Shown here: piece after piece, positions 1-12,527 of the stretch
Position numbering within the stretch: the first letter of the stretch is position 1
How the letters are laid out: every line of letters starts with the position of its first letter
From: Hymenopellis radicata
Taxonomy: Eukaryota > Basidiomycota > Agaricomycetes > Agaricales > Physalacriaceae
Length of the DNA: 64,000 nucleotides
Direction of reading: 5' to 3'
Assembly: GCA_015501595.1 (NCBI GenBank)
Contig: JADNRX010000032.1
Coordinates: 186,001-250,000 of the forward strand
Translations under genes and position numbers: made by a program
The notes under the pieces: model-generated
Seen by the model: the letters and a program-made list of their open reading frames with translations, nothing else
Told to the model about the DNA's origin: nothing
The model's database searches: none

Positions 1-42
1 GAAGGACATGAAAAACTCTGAACTTGGATAAACTAGTCAATC

Positions 43-3000
43 ATGCTCCCCCGCGACACCAACACCCGCTTCCTCCCTCCTCCTCGTTTCCGCAAGCAAC
101 CAAGTGACTTTAGACCGCGTTACTATCCTCGCAAGACGTTGGACGATAAACGGCGCGAAGTATGCTTCAGGTATCTCAAGAATGAATGCCCTTACGGCCC
201 CATGTGTCACCGGATACACATCGACCCTTACGATGAAGAGGTTAGTAACCTACTGCTTCTCTATAGCATCTCAAGTAACCAGCGTCTACAGTTCCATGAT
301 GTTGACACTGTGTCTGTTAATCTTCCCCCGGGAAACCTCTTCTCTAACATCCAGAAGGCTCGTTCCCTATCTATCTTTATCCTTGTGTAGCCTAACCAGT
401 GTGTTATAGACTCCACTATCAGACCTTCCGAACTACTCACATCGTCTGACTATATGTTCAACACCTTCCAACGACCATGATACATCTAGTGACGAATCTT
501 ACGATCACTCGCAAATCCCTGTTCAATTTGGAGAACAAACACCTCTTGAGCGTTCATTAATTGTTAGTTGTTCTTCAACGTTCATTACAACGTCGTTCAC
601 ATCCCTCTGACTCAAGGTCACGCCGCACTGGTCGGACTCCGAATCGTCCGGTGTAGAGGACAGCAAAAGCCACAGTCCTAATGGCGCAGAGGACGGCGAC
701 GGCGCTTGTCCCGTGGGCATTTGTCGGGATTGGTGTCGTGGACGTTGCTGGCGTGAACGCTGTAAATTCCTTCATATCCGTCACACCCACAAACCACTGA
801 TACAAGTGCGGTCTTTTTCTATGTACTAAACCATCTAACTTGTCGTCTAGGAGGACCCTATTGATGCCCCGACGCCCGAGAAGCATCCTCATCCCAAATC
901 TAATGAAATATGTTGGGGATGGGAAAATGACTGGTGTAATCTCGGTTTCGAATGTGATTTTGTACATGGTGACCTGCAGTATGACAGTCCGGTAATTATT
1001 TTCCCGGCCTTTCTCGTGTTAGAACTGATGTAAGACGAACAGGTTCCACAAATAACCACTCTTCCTGACGAGGAGCCAGAAGACGACGACGTTAAATATC
1101 CGAGACCCCGGAATAACGCAACCTGTGAGTACTGGTTACGCGGCTATTGTCATCGTGGACCTACATGTCCATGGTTTCACGGCGATGTGAACTATGAAGA
1201 TCCTCCAGTAAACATCTCTATTCTTCATATGAAATTATGCTAATTCAGTCAAAGGACTGGCCTCTGCCTGATGACGGGCCTGCCAACCAGCTTCTTCATC
1301 CTCGGCCACCAAGAAACGAGATGTGTAGGGCGTGGCGGCGCGGACATTGTAACTTGGGATACGACTGCAAGTACGTGCACGAGGATCTCGTATACGACGA
1401 TCCAGTACGTTAAAATTTCACGTTTTCCGCGTTTTGACTCACCTGTTACCAGATACCTGGACTTCACATCCCTATGAAAGAGCCTGTACCTCCGAATTGC
1501 CAACCTGTCCGAACTCCCCTAGTACCATCGGAATGGACCAAGGTCGTTCATGACCATATCAGAGTCAAGCTAGGACCTGGTTTCGACATCCTAGATGTTA
1601 CGACCGGTTTCGAAACTCCCTGGCTTTTCGTGGATCAGCTTCCACCTTCCGTGACGGAGAGCAGCATTTTACAACTGCTCGCTCCCTTCGGAAGGTGGAA
1701 CTCAAGTCTTTTTCGAGGAATACGCAGGGCACAAACGTCAAGGCGAGGTATGAAGAACATGTCGACGCGCGGAATGCTTCTACTTCGCTCGACAATACAA
1801 TGCAATTCGGCAAGGTCATCCGAGCACACCTGTCCGTTAACACTTCTGCTTCCGGCGGCATCTTGAAGGATTGCACTGTCCGTGTCCATTGGGACGCTCC
1901 GTCTATCATCGGCTACGGCGGATACCCCAGTATTCAACGTGCAGAGAAGGCGATTGCTATCACCCGAAAACCATTTCGAGGTTACCAGCTGCGGGCTCAG
2001 CTGTACGAAGGACTGCCGGCTGTCGGCCTCTACACAGTCAAATTCTGGAACTTGCCCATCGACGTGAAGAAAGAAGACATGTCCGTCTTTGCCGAACCAA
2101 CCGGTATGGTTTGGGAGCCCCTTCCCTATGTCTCCGTCAGCGATGCGGCTTCTAGCATTCGTCGAATGATCACTCGGAATCTTGATCTTCTCGGCTGGGA
2201 CATGACACCCCCTCCGTATCGCGACGGAACTGTCCGCGTCTTCGCCCGTTTCGCTACGCCTGCTGAAGCATCGCAAGCTGCAGGTCTTCTTCATCTCCGA
2301 AAGCCTCGGTGTATTGGCGGCAAGCGCGTATATGCGCATCACCAGAAGGAGCTGACCTTCAAGTTCACTGCCGATTCGTACATACGGATCAAGTCGGATA
2401 TATCGGATGTTCGAGACGCTCTGAACTCCGAAGAGTCTAGGACCGAGCCCTTCTCTGGTATCAACGTCCTCCATCGTCAGAACGATACCGTGGTGATCAA
2501 ATTATTTTCCGACGATTTGAAGAGTCTGGGCCGATTGAAGGCTCAGTTCGAGAAGATTCAACGCGGCGAAGTTGCACTGTTCGAGGGAAAAGTTGCTTGG
2601 GACAGCTACTTTGGCTTACCAGTTGGTGTCTTATTCTTGGACGGCTTACAGCGCGGCTACCCCGATCTTCTCATCACTCGAGATCCTATTCGGCGGCGTA
2701 TCGTGCTGCATGGTCCGTCTTCGACCCGCACGCTTGCGCAGCAGGCTATTGTATCCAAGCTCAAGGACCTTCGTCAAAGGCTGGCACGCATCGTACCTAT
2801 TCCCGGTACCCTTCTCGGTTTTATCCTGTCGTCTGTGTATCCGAAGCTAAAGCGCGAATTGGGAGAGGAGGTCGTATCGATCGACTTGTGGGATAGGAAT
2901 CTCATTGTGCGGGGGACGACAAACCAATGGGCTACCGCAAAGCGCGCAGTGCAGAGCGCCGCGGGCATGCAGAAGCCTGCTCGTCGGAAGGCCGCCGTTG

Positions 3001-3629
3001 AGTGCCCGATATGTTTCGACGAGGTCGCTTCGCCGTGCACATTCCGCTGCGGCCACAAGCACTGCCGCTCCTGCTTGAAGGAATACCTACTTGCCGCGCA
3101 GGACAGCCGTTTCTTCCCGTTGACGTGCCTCGGCAACGAGGCGAACTGCACAGAACTCATTCCCCTCGCTGCCGCAAAGGAGTTTCTGACAGCCAGCGAG
3201 CTCGACACGTTGGTAACGGCAGCATATTCGGCGTACATTGCCAAGCGCGCGAACGAATTTCACCCATGCCCGACTCCCGATTGTCCTCAAGTGTACCGTG
3301 CGGGTCCACCTGGGAACATCCTCCAGTGCCCTGCGTGTTTAGCGCGCATCTGTTCGACTTGTCGTAGCGAGGAACACGAAGGCGTTGAATGCCCTGACGG
3401 CGATGGGCAGGAGCAGGCGTTCAAGGAGTGGAAGAGTCAGCACGACGTCAAGGCGTGTCCGGGGTGCAAGGTCGACATCGAGCGCGCCGAGGGCTGCAAT
3501 CATGTTACCTGTACACGATGTCAGACACACATATGCTGGGTCTGTTCTGCGACGTTTCCGCGCGGTGAGGGTATTTATGACCACATGCGCGCGGTTCATG
3601 GGGGTATTGGACTTGCACCTCTCTTTTAA
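43..3629 (+). CDS. CCCH zinc finger / RRM-like / RBR-type E3 ubiquitin ligase
   Basis: Exons read as 43-240, 410-562, 617-805, 851-991, 1043-1207, 1249-1404 and 1453-3629. All six introns are phase 0. Five C-x7-C-x5-C-x3-H zinc fingers lie in exons 1, 3, 4, 5 and 6. The long last exon holds an RRM-like fold (LFVDQLP as RNP2) and a C-terminal RBR unit: RING1 (CPIC, CGHKHC), an in-between-RING Cys cluster, and RING2 with CPGC and EGCNHVTC. By the family rule the Cys at 3495-3497 should be the thioester-forming catalytic residue. RBR ligases pass ubiquitin through a RING2 cysteine; the CCCH and RRM parts suggest RNA or RNP targets (inference). The frame breaks at 1690-1692, inside the RRM: LLAPFG and KVELKSF lie in different frames and one extra G would join them. 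The 3' end faces beta-COP. Family is firm; the natural substrate is unknown. Confidence 0.88.
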
Positions 3630-3754
3630 AGTCTCCGATTCACGTATTTATTTTGCTTTCGCCGCTCTGTTCCTGTTAAAGACCATGTTGTACACTATGT
3701 GTTACCATCTTGTACTCTATCTATGTATCTCTATTTGTTAAAATTATGTACTTT

Positions 3755-3921
3755 GTCGATTCCACTCTCCTTCAGGTATTGAATGACACTCAGATGCTCA
3801 TCAGATGCCCTGGAGGAGTATACAGCACAAGATAATCGAGGTCGCCCCAGTCTACGTCCTTGAGGAATTGGTTTTAGAACGACGCCACATCACAGCATCA
3901 CGAGAGGTAGCATGAAACCGA
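3755..3921 (-). pseudogene. Decayed duplicate of an NBP35 exon segment
   Basis: This stretch is nearly identical, by eye, to 8155-8342 inside the NBP35 coding region. Both contain the same long blocks, for example cgattccactctccttcagg and aatcgaggtcgccccagtct. The copy has point changes, single-base gaps and a deletion of about 15 bases, and it has lost the frame. It has no promoter or flanking exons. It sits between the convergent ends of the RBR ligase and beta-COP, about 100 bp past the beta-COP stop, and may be transcribed in a 3' UTR. Confidence 0.85.
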
Positions 3922-4018
3922 AACTTCACACGTTTCTGCTCTCCAAGCGTACCAAAGGTACATGCAAATTCCAGAAATAAATATCTACGACCTAACTCGT
4001 ATTTAACGTAGTATACCC

Positions 4019-7000
4019 TCATTGCTTGCCCATCGAGATGCGGTCCCCAAGAGACAGCGCAATGCCCTGAGTCTTGCTGCGAATGCGAACATGGCCAGTA
4101 ACGCCAGTAGCCGTCGTTTCGATGCTCAGGTTGGCAAGAGCATCCTCGCCTGAGAAACGTTGAGAAGCCAGTCATCACACCCGAGAACAGACTCACCGAA
4201 AAGACTCCTGGCGTACATGTTTGCCGATAAGAAGTTGCAGTCTCCAGAGAGGGCACCTTCGGGAGTTAGGCAGGACATGTTCGTGGCCTTCATCACGTAT
4301 TTCAGGTAGTCCCGTGGATCTCTGCAGAAGCGTTAAATTTGACGGCGAAGAATGAAAGAAAAGAGTCCTACGTGATTGTGCTGTTGACGTTGACACGGTT
4401 TTCCCATTCGAACTCTGTCCACATGCTACGGAACTGGGAGAAAAGTCAGCATCAATGTCAAACAGAAATGGACGGCATTCGGACCTGCATCTCTTTGCAG
4501 TAGGCAGGCTTAATGTAGTCCATGATATCGATGTGGATGTCGTTGAGAATCACACAAGACTCGGCGAGGTTGGGTCCTTCCCACAGGATGCTACCGAAGA
4601 TAACTCCAGTCTCCGTTGAAGAGACCTAGAGACCGTGTCAATTTTGTCAAAAGCGCCAGAGTCGTCACTGACCTTGATGGTGGCCTTGATGCTCTGGAAG
4701 CCATGAGGGGCAATCGTATGCACCGACGGTCGCTCGACAATTTTGAGATCGCCGAGAGTGGCAAAGTCCAAACAGAGATTTTGTAGAGTGTTCGCAGTTT
4801 GGTTGACCAAAAGGACATCTGGAAGGGATATGAGTACGGAACCGCGTCAAGGCTTAAAATATACCTAGTAATATGTCGAAACCGTGCATCTTCACGTACG
4901 CCTCTGCGTATATTGGATCCGAAAATCCTGACGAAAGATAAGTGGTCGAGCCATTGCAAGAACAGACGAGCAGTACCTGTCAGTTGTGATATGCGGCTGA
5001 GATTCGAGATAAAGTCTTCATGAACTTCAGCGGATCCCGTCGCGCGACCAACGTCATCAGCATCATCGATAGCTTCATCAGCAGTCTTTTTCGAGAACTG
5101 CCTGAAGGTGAGCAAATCATCAACTTGGACGATCTTGGTCTTTGTCGATTCTGCATCTTTAGTCTCCAAGGCGCGTTTTCTGAAGCTCAAATCAGCCAGA
5201 TAGAGGTAGATAGTAACAGTACATACCTCTTGTGCTGTAAGCATCTTCGAGAATGCAACTTTCGTGTCATGAAGGAAAACATCATGAACGGCAGGTTGAG
5301 TCTTCAGTTCGCTCAGCGTTTGTATGCAATTCATGATACGCTCATTGGAGTCCTCGTCGATGGGCACAGTCACGAATTTGCTCTGACCGACACGAATCAT
5401 CGAGGTCATGATCAACATAGCCTAAAGCGGGGGTTAGACCCACCCCAAGAAACCAAGGATGAACGTACCTCAGCACGGAATGCATTAGTAGCAGCTTCAT
5501 CTTGCGACTTGTCACTGAAGCGAAGAGCTAGTTTGCTGAGAGCAACGGCAAGAACCGAGCCCGTGAAGAAATCACCGGCCAGTATCAAGGCTAATTGGAT
5601 GTCAGTAAAGGCAAAACGTGTAATGAAGCTTGCCTCACATCGCAGTGGAGGTTTTGACGCTGCCTTGACTGCCTCCAGTCGCGAACTCGACGCAGCAGTG
5701 AGCGCAGTCTCAGTCGCATATGTTCCATCTGCCAAAACTTTCGGTCGTGAAGATACACCCTCAGTCTTCACCTCAGCCTCTTCCTCTGTGTTCCCTCCAG
5801 CCTCGTCCAATAATCGCTGCTCCGACGCCAAGATCGGTATTTCACCAATGACCTTCCGGATCTCCTGCATAGCCGCGGTCATGTCCCCCACAGATTCAAT
5901 GTACTCCCCAAGGATCCACAAAATTCCGCGATAGACTTTCCCAGACTTGATCTGGTTTAAAGTCTGGATAAGCTTTTCGCAAATATCAGCACGAAGGCTC
6001 GGGAACTTTTCCACCACCTCGCGGACGAACGCCACGACGTCTAGCGCCGAAGGGTTGTTCGTATCGCCGAGGAAGTCCATGAGTGCATGGACGACACTGG
6101 CCGCAACCTCCGAGAACTTGATGGCAGTGACATGGATCGATTGAATGAGAAGTTGGCGATATTCGGGAGCCTGGAACCGGTAAGTTTCGACGTTAGTTAT
6201 TGAAACCGTACAAACCTTTTCGAAATCGGCCTCTTGGGTTTTCTGAAGCTGCTTCTTCATGAACAAAACAACTTCCTCCACGTTGCGACTTGAAGTCATG
6301 CTCAAAACAACAGAAATGGCCTTTCGGCGGACCTCCATATCAGCACTGGAGACTATTCAATGCTCAACCATGATGAAATGAGAAGCAGCATACCTCGAAA
6401 GAATTTGCAGAACGTCCATTATGAGACTATCAAGGACATGTCCGTGTCGAGACCGTAAGGCATCAAGTCGGTCCAACACGATGAGCTTGACATTGTTGTC
6501 GGATTCTTTGATGATGAGGTTAATGAAACAAGACGCGGCAGCTTTGACAGCAGCAGGGTTTTGGGTGAGCGTGGTAAGAGTCGTGGCGGCTTCGTATTTG
6601 ACGGCGTGTGAGGATACATCGAGAAGTTCGGATATGGTGCGGACGTAACGGGACTAAACACTCGTCAGTCAATTCGACCATTAAGAGGGCGAACACGTAC
6701 GCGATGGGATGCATCGGTTTTACAGTCCAATCGTATAACCTCTATAAGACTCATCTGGAGTGATTCATCTAACATCGGTATTGTGTCTTGAATATCAGCG
6801 ATATAGTCGACGGCCTTGGGCATAGCACAATGGGCTAGGAAGACAAATGCGTTCCGTTTACATGTTGCGTCGGTTTCTGCTGCAAGGAAGGTCGTCATGA
6901 GCTCTGCGGCATCGGGGATGAGATTCTCGTGTTCGCGGTATATCGCGTAGATGGCGAACACTGCGTTTTTTGCGAACATACGAATGGCGGTGCTCAAGGC

Positions 7001-7576
7001 AAGAACGGCAGGTAGGAATGAGTGGTTCAAGGAGCTCGGAATCTTTGGCGATTTTTGTCAAGAATCGAAGAGTGGCGCCGCGTATATACTCGTTGGGATG
7101 TTGCTAGCGTGAGATGTGAATGAGTCGCAAACAAGTAGACTGTTGAGAAGAACATACGAGGTCATTCGAATAGCATTACTGAGAACGGTCAGGATAAGTT
7201 ATCAAGGGGATAACAGCGACATACACGACAAGAATCATTTCCTGCTTCAACTTTCCCTGTTCGTCGTACTTTGGACACACTTCCCAGTAGAAATGAAGCA
7301 GTTTCTTGAGCTGTTTATTTCGCGAAGGCATCACAAATTGGATTATAGGCATCATGAGCGTTGGCTACACACTATAATGAGTACTTGATACGGTTGGCGC
7401 TACAGGAACTCGCACCTGAGGGTTTCCGTTCATTGTCGAAATGACGATGCGTCGCAACGTGTCGATTTTGGTCTCATCTGAGCCTTTTTCCAACGACTGG
7501 CGCAGCTCCGAGGCGAGGGGTAGTCGGTCGTCGATTCAAATACGACGGTGTAACAGGTCGGGTCGGAGGACGACAT
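4019..7576 (-). CDS. SEC26: Coatomer subunit beta (beta-COP, Sec26)
   Basis: Beta-COP is part of the COPI coat that returns vesicles from Golgi to ER. The start is the ATG at 7576-7574 ([15 protein letters not shown]), followed by the family's [15 protein letters not shown] block. Conserved adaptin-like solenoid segments include [39 protein letters not shown] and [14 protein letters not shown]. The C-terminal appendage ends [19 protein letters not shown] and stops at TGA 4021-4019. Many short introns interrupt the gene. Near the start the frame changes at a G run on the + strand (7517-7520, CCCC in the mRNA): adding one C restores [14 protein letters not shown], so I read this as a sequence indel in an essential gene. 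NBP35 lies just upstream on the same strand, with about 120 bp between its stop and this ATG. Confidence 0.93.
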
Positions 7577-7689
7577 GATGAGCGCGGTCTGGGAGGTTGT
7601 ACACCGTCAAGGGCAAAATAGGTGATGGACGCGAAGCGTGAGAATTCTTTGCCTGATGCGGCCTTCACCGCCACGGCTGCCTGAATCTC

Positions 7690-8876
7690 TTTACAGTTCA
7701 TAAATCTAGTCGATACAAATCTAAGGTATATACACAAAATGAAAAAACTACGCGTCGCCCAGATCACTTTTATTCCTAAAGATATGCGTTCAGTTGAAGG
7801 AGTAGTCACCGGTAACAATTTGTGCTTACGATCTATGATATCCAAGTACGCCGAAGTAGCTGGACTATCCGGATATTCGTCGATGAAGCTAACTCCATAA
7901 TCGGCGCTCATTCCGATTCTGGGGTCTAAGGGAACGGATCCAAGTAATTCGAGGCCCGTCTCCTCTGCTAGCCTCTTCGCACCTCCGGTGGTAGGCTTGA
8001 ATATTTGTGACTCGCTTTTACAGTTCGGGCACACGAAGCCTGCCATGTTTTCGACGATACCCAACATGCGTACTCCGACCTTGCGACAAAAGTCAATCTC
8101 TCGGCGAACATCCTGCAACGCCACCTCTTGAGGTGTTGTCACTAGGACAGCGCCGTCGATTCCACTCTCCTTCAGGTATTGAACAACGCTCAGATGCTCA
8201 TCAGATGTCCCTGGAGGAGTATCCACCACAAGATAATCGAGGTCGCCCCAGTCTACGTCCTTTAGGAATTGGGATATTAACCCATTCTTTTTAGGACCAC
8301 GCCACATCACAGCATCACGAGAGGATGGTAGCATGAAACCGACGGACATGACAGCGAGATTGTCCTGGACGTATACAGGAGACCACCCTGAGGACGAAGC
8401 GTGAACCTGCTCAGAGGCAATACCGAGAATTGTGGGGATCGATGGTCCGCATATATCTACGTCCATGATTCCTGTCTAACGTTTTGTTAGGTTAAACCTA
8501 GTAGTCAACTATACTGAACATACTTGGGTATCCTCATCGGCTGCGAATGCCCAAGCGAGCTGAGCAGTGAATGTCGATTTACCAACACCGCCCTTTCCGG
8601 ACAACACTAGAATCTTTCGGCGGACATTGCTCATTCGCTGCTTAATGAACGGTAGCGCTGGATCAGGCCCTTTCGTGACGCCAGATGCACAGACATCTTG
8701 GTTGGCACAACCGGCGCAAGCGTCAGACTTTCCTGCAAGCTCGGACTCGGTACCCTTGGGTGTAGATGAGTAAGACCAAATAGTCCAAGTGTTAAACTTA
8801 CGGGACAGTGCTCAGGCGCATTGGATGGCACCGATAGAGCGTTGTGAATCGCAGAGGCAGTTTGTACTGCTATCAT
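7690..8876 (-). CDS. NBP35: Cytosolic Fe-S cluster assembly factor NBP35 (P-loop scaffold ATPase)
   Basis: NBP35 forms a scaffold with CFD1 that assembles 4Fe-4S clusters for cytosolic and nuclear proteins. The N-terminus, from ATG 8876-8874, has the C-x13-C-x2-C-x5-C cluster motif that separates NBP35 from CFD1 (APEHCPG, then [10 protein letters not shown]). The P-loop GKGGVGKST follows, then [14 protein letters not shown], the Switch-type [12 protein letters not shown], and the C-terminal CPNC that holds the bridging cluster. Introns interrupt after CPG and at VGIMDVDI. The last coding exon is uncertain: after YLDIID two short introns can be drawn, giving a stop near 7695. A damaged copy of part of this gene lies at 3755-3921. 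Confidence 0.93.
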
Positions 8877-9681
8877 CTTTCCAAAGGACGCAGCTGGTCA
8901 GAACGAAGCAAGAGATTCTAATTTCGGAACATGCTGACATCACTACCGTTTCACGTGCTACCTTTCATCTTGCCTACAACGCTCACTCAGACGTGTACAG
9001 TTTCTTCATTTAGCTTAACTCTACAGCGTTTCCTTATCATGCTCGGGAATATTCACTTTCGACCTTCACGCTCATGACAACTGTTCTGTCTTTGGCTCTT
9101 AGAAAAGCCCGTTAGGAAATGTTATCGGAGGTGGCTTCGTCTCTGGTCTTATCTCGTTTGTAACGTTGCCTAGAAGATTTGATGCTTCCCGTTGCTATCT
9201 GGCCAGACTGAATTTACAGCAAAGCTTGACTAAAGCTTGCCTCAAATTTACAATCCTTCTCGTCAATCTGACCGACAAGACAAGACATCTGGGCGACGAT
9301 TCTTAATACTGAGTGATGTCTTGTGAGTATGCGTACTACAGGGATACTAGTATCGCGGATGATACGACATTGGGCCCTTGCATCATTTTTAACAACCTTT
9401 GTAAAGCGAAGTTCAACTTCCAATAGCCGTGGACTGCCTTTTTATCTTATTCTCAAGTAGTGTACACCCTCATTAATGCCCGCGCTCCGAGAGTTACACT
9501 CTACGCTGCATATTCAAACGAGTATACTTGTCGTTGAAATCTTCTGTGAGGCTTTACGACGTTTCTTGCTTCAAAGTCGGAAAGTGCCGAGTGACTGTAC
9601 AGTTCCACGTGATACGTGATGTAGACCAATTATTGGCAGGCAAAATAGTCGGTACCGTCATATTGACCTCCATCATCTAGT
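8877..9681. other. Divergent intergenic region NBP35 / uL1
   Basis: About 800 bp separates the NBP35 start from the uL1 start, so this must hold the promoters of both genes. It contains T-rich and C/T-rich patches near the uL1 end but no clear TATA box. No reading frame here looks like a conserved protein. Confidence 0.5.
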
Positions 9682-10588
9682 ATGAGGTATGGCCCCATTT
9701 CGAGCTGCTCGACTTGTCTGACGTCCTCGCAGCAGCAAACTCTCAGTGTCAAGTGTGCGGGGCTCCGTCAAGGAACTGCTCGCCGAAGCCAATGGCGAGA
9801 AGAAGCGCAACTTTGTCGAGACCATTGAACTCCAGATTGGCCTCAAGAACTACGACCCCCAGAGGGACAAGCGTTTCAGTGGAACCGTCAAGTGTGTTAT
9901 CATTTAAATCATGTGCATTGGTCGCCTAACAATCTTGCAGGCTCCCGAACGTTCCTCGTCCTCGGATGTCCATCTGCATTCTCGCTGATGCTGCTGACAT
10001 CGATCGTGCCAAGCAGATTGAGCTTGAGTACATGTCTGTCGATGATCTGAAGAAGTAACCTACAAAGTCATCGCCTCTTGGAACTATCCATTCATCACTC
10101 AACAGGCTCAACAAGAACAAGAAACTTGTCAAGAAATTAGCCAAGAAGTACGACGCCTTTCTCGCGTCCGAGACCCTCATCAAGCAGATTCCTCGTCTCC
10201 TTGGTCCCGGTCTTTCCAAGGGTTCGTATTTACTCCTCCACACGGCGCCGCTGCTCGCTAACGCGTCAGTATAGCTGGAAAATTCCCAACCCCCGTTGCG
10301 CACGCCGAGGATCTGACCAACAAGCTGATCGAAGTCCGTTCGACTATCAAATTCCAGCTTAAGAAGGTCCTTTGCTTGGGTGTCGCAGTTGGCCACGCGA
10401 ACATGACTGAGGACCAAGTTCTCGCCAATGTCATGCTTAGTACGTATCTTCGTTTTCCTACCAGTCGCATGCTAAACAACGACGCCACAGGCATCAACTT
10501 TTTGGTCTCCCTCCTCAAGAAGAACTGGCAGAACGTCAAGTCCCTCCACATCAAAACCACGATGGGCAAGCCCACTCGCCTCTTCTAA
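9682..10588 (+). CDS. RPL1: 60S ribosomal protein uL1 (L10a)
   Basis: uL1 forms the mobile L1 stalk of the large ribosomal subunit. Exons read as 9682-9686, 9733-9891, 9941-10054, 10106-10221, 10275-10439 and 10491-10588. Exon 1 holds only ATGAG, and splicing gives [20 protein letters not shown]. Diagnostic uL1 blocks follow: [69 protein letters not shown] and [20 protein letters not shown], ending GKPTRLF. The length of about 218 residues is normal. A two-codon first exon is common in fungal ribosomal protein genes. Every junction keeps frame, so this is one of the most secure models in the window. Confidence 0.96.
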
Positions 10589-11531
10589 GCGTGGATCATC
10601 ATATTTTCGACATTGGCGTTGACGCTGGAGCGTTTGTACGGTTATCATGCATACCATGAAGCCCCGCACGCTTGTACCAACGGCTTTCAGGGGGAAGGCC
10701 GATTGGGAGCTGAGATAGTTGTCCATCTGTTCTCGTCGCCGCTGTGTCATTGAAAAAATGCATTTCAATTGTTGTATTGTTTACAGTAAGATAGAATATT
10801 CTTGACGATCTGATTCCTTCAACGTTAAAGCTGAGTCTTAGCTTCTTGAGAGTCCTCGTCTTGTTTTTCAACTTCCTTAACCCACGGTTGTTGGTTGCAC
10901 CTTGAGCTGCATCCGATGAGAAGCCCGTGTCATCTTCGGGCCACAACGTTGTTATATTGGCTGGTATTACTTCGAGTTTGACATCCCAAGCCAGACGACG
11001 GGCCTCTGGAAGCGCAGGAACGGCCAATTCGACGCGACGTTCACAAGTGGTATGGGAGCAGGAAGTGATCGCTTCACTTCCCAAAGTGGTAGGTCTGTTT
11101 CTTTTCTTGCTGCCATCATCTCCTGCAACCTCGACTTCAAAAAAGGACACATTCGACTTACAATATCGACGGAATCTAAATTTTTGACTTCTGGAATCGC
11201 GAGGCACAACTGGGTGCGATTCAGAAGGCGTGGATGTCCTCGCCGGGCAGGCTTGAATGTGCGTCATGTTCTTCGATTTGGGCTCACTTACGACGCGATT
11301 TGATGCAGATTATCGCCCGCTGTCAAGGTCCTAAAGTGAGTGAGCTTGAGTCGTCCTCTCGCTGCCTGGAAATTGAACTTGATTCTCTTTGATAGCTTCA
11401 CGATGGTCGCGGCGGCTTGCTGCCTCCTTCGCAATCGCGTCTGGAATAGTCTGTCGTCGCTCATGGAACCGGAACACTGATGGACAACGGCGTGTGTTGT
11501 CCTCGCCGGACAGGTTTTTTTTCCAAGGCAA

Positions 11532-11820
11532 AAGGTGCGCATTTCCACCTGATCTTCCACACCAATTTTGAGCCTTTGATTAGATATCTCACATTGATGG
11601 TCCACGTTTCCGCTTCAGTTGCGCTTGGAGTATGGATCAGACGACTCCTTGGGATATAGAGAGGCTACGCTGCCCCCCGCCTCCCCAACACGCAACAAAT
11701 GACTTGGGCGGATGACTTGAAGAGGTTACGCTGGATCATATTGTCCTACCGCGGCCATGGGATGGCCTCGCTGGTTCGGCTCTTTGTTATGAGAAAGGTG
11801 CGTATTTCACCTTGATCTTT
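11532..11820. repeat. Diverged direct repeat (two copies, about 262 bp apart)
   Basis: aaggtgcgcatttccacctg at 11532 recurs as aaggtgcgtatttcaccttg at 11794, and both are followed by gatctt. Past about 27 bases the similarity fades. Confidence 0.5.
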
Positions 11821-12527
11821 GACGCGTTTGACAGATCTTCAATTAATGTGTCGACGCTTCTGCTGCACATTCGCCGGTACTTTGACCATTCGATTGCTTG
11901 AGGAACGGAGAGGCGGGGGACATTGTGGGCTTACCAGCGTCTCTTGGCTGTGCTTCTGGGTCCGGTCGTTCCATTTCTGGGTCAAATTTGACATCATTCT
12001 CAGTAGGCTTGCCATTATTTCTCCGCCAGTGCAGCAGATGTCCATCCAGGGAACGCCTCGGGGGAGCCCATCATGTCCTACCCACTATGTTGTTTGAATT
12101 TCTTAAATACACTGATTTTCTTACCCACCCTCTGCCATCTATGAAGCATGCAAGTCGTTGTCGCGAAGATATTTAATCTCGACTGTCGAGTGGCATTGAG
12201 CGCAATCAATCAGCACAGCCACTGTGATGCTTGTCGAGTCGTCAAGTCCGATTCTGAACACTGAGACTCGGAGTTGCCACTTGGACTGTGGAGACATGCG
12301 CCTCTACACGACCAAAGATCGACGACCGGGCCGGGTTTACTTTCTGTTAATGACCATCATAGCAAATACGACACGCCAACGACACGCAGACTAGCAAACC
12401 TTTTCGTTGTGGAGGAAAGTCACAGGGACCTAGGCCGTCATAGTTGACGTCCGCTCTCCGAGACCTTGAGCGAGCGACATTTCTGGCATCATCTCGTCCG
12501 GCCGCTGTGCTCACGGTCTATTTGGAC

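Noticed and set aside
1690..1700. A programmed ribosomal frameshift in the RBR ligase
   Set aside because: No slippery heptamer or downstream structure evident, and similar breaks recur at homopolymers in unrelated genes, which points to sequence error.
1635..2474. Long antisense frame inside the RBR ligase exon
   Set aside because: It lies opposite a conserved coding exon and shows no domain; a shadow of the + strand gene.
10599..11267. - strand ORF of 222 residues past uL1
   Set aside because: No domain, doubtful start codon, and overlaps the uL1 3' UTR. Kept only as part of the gene-poor region.
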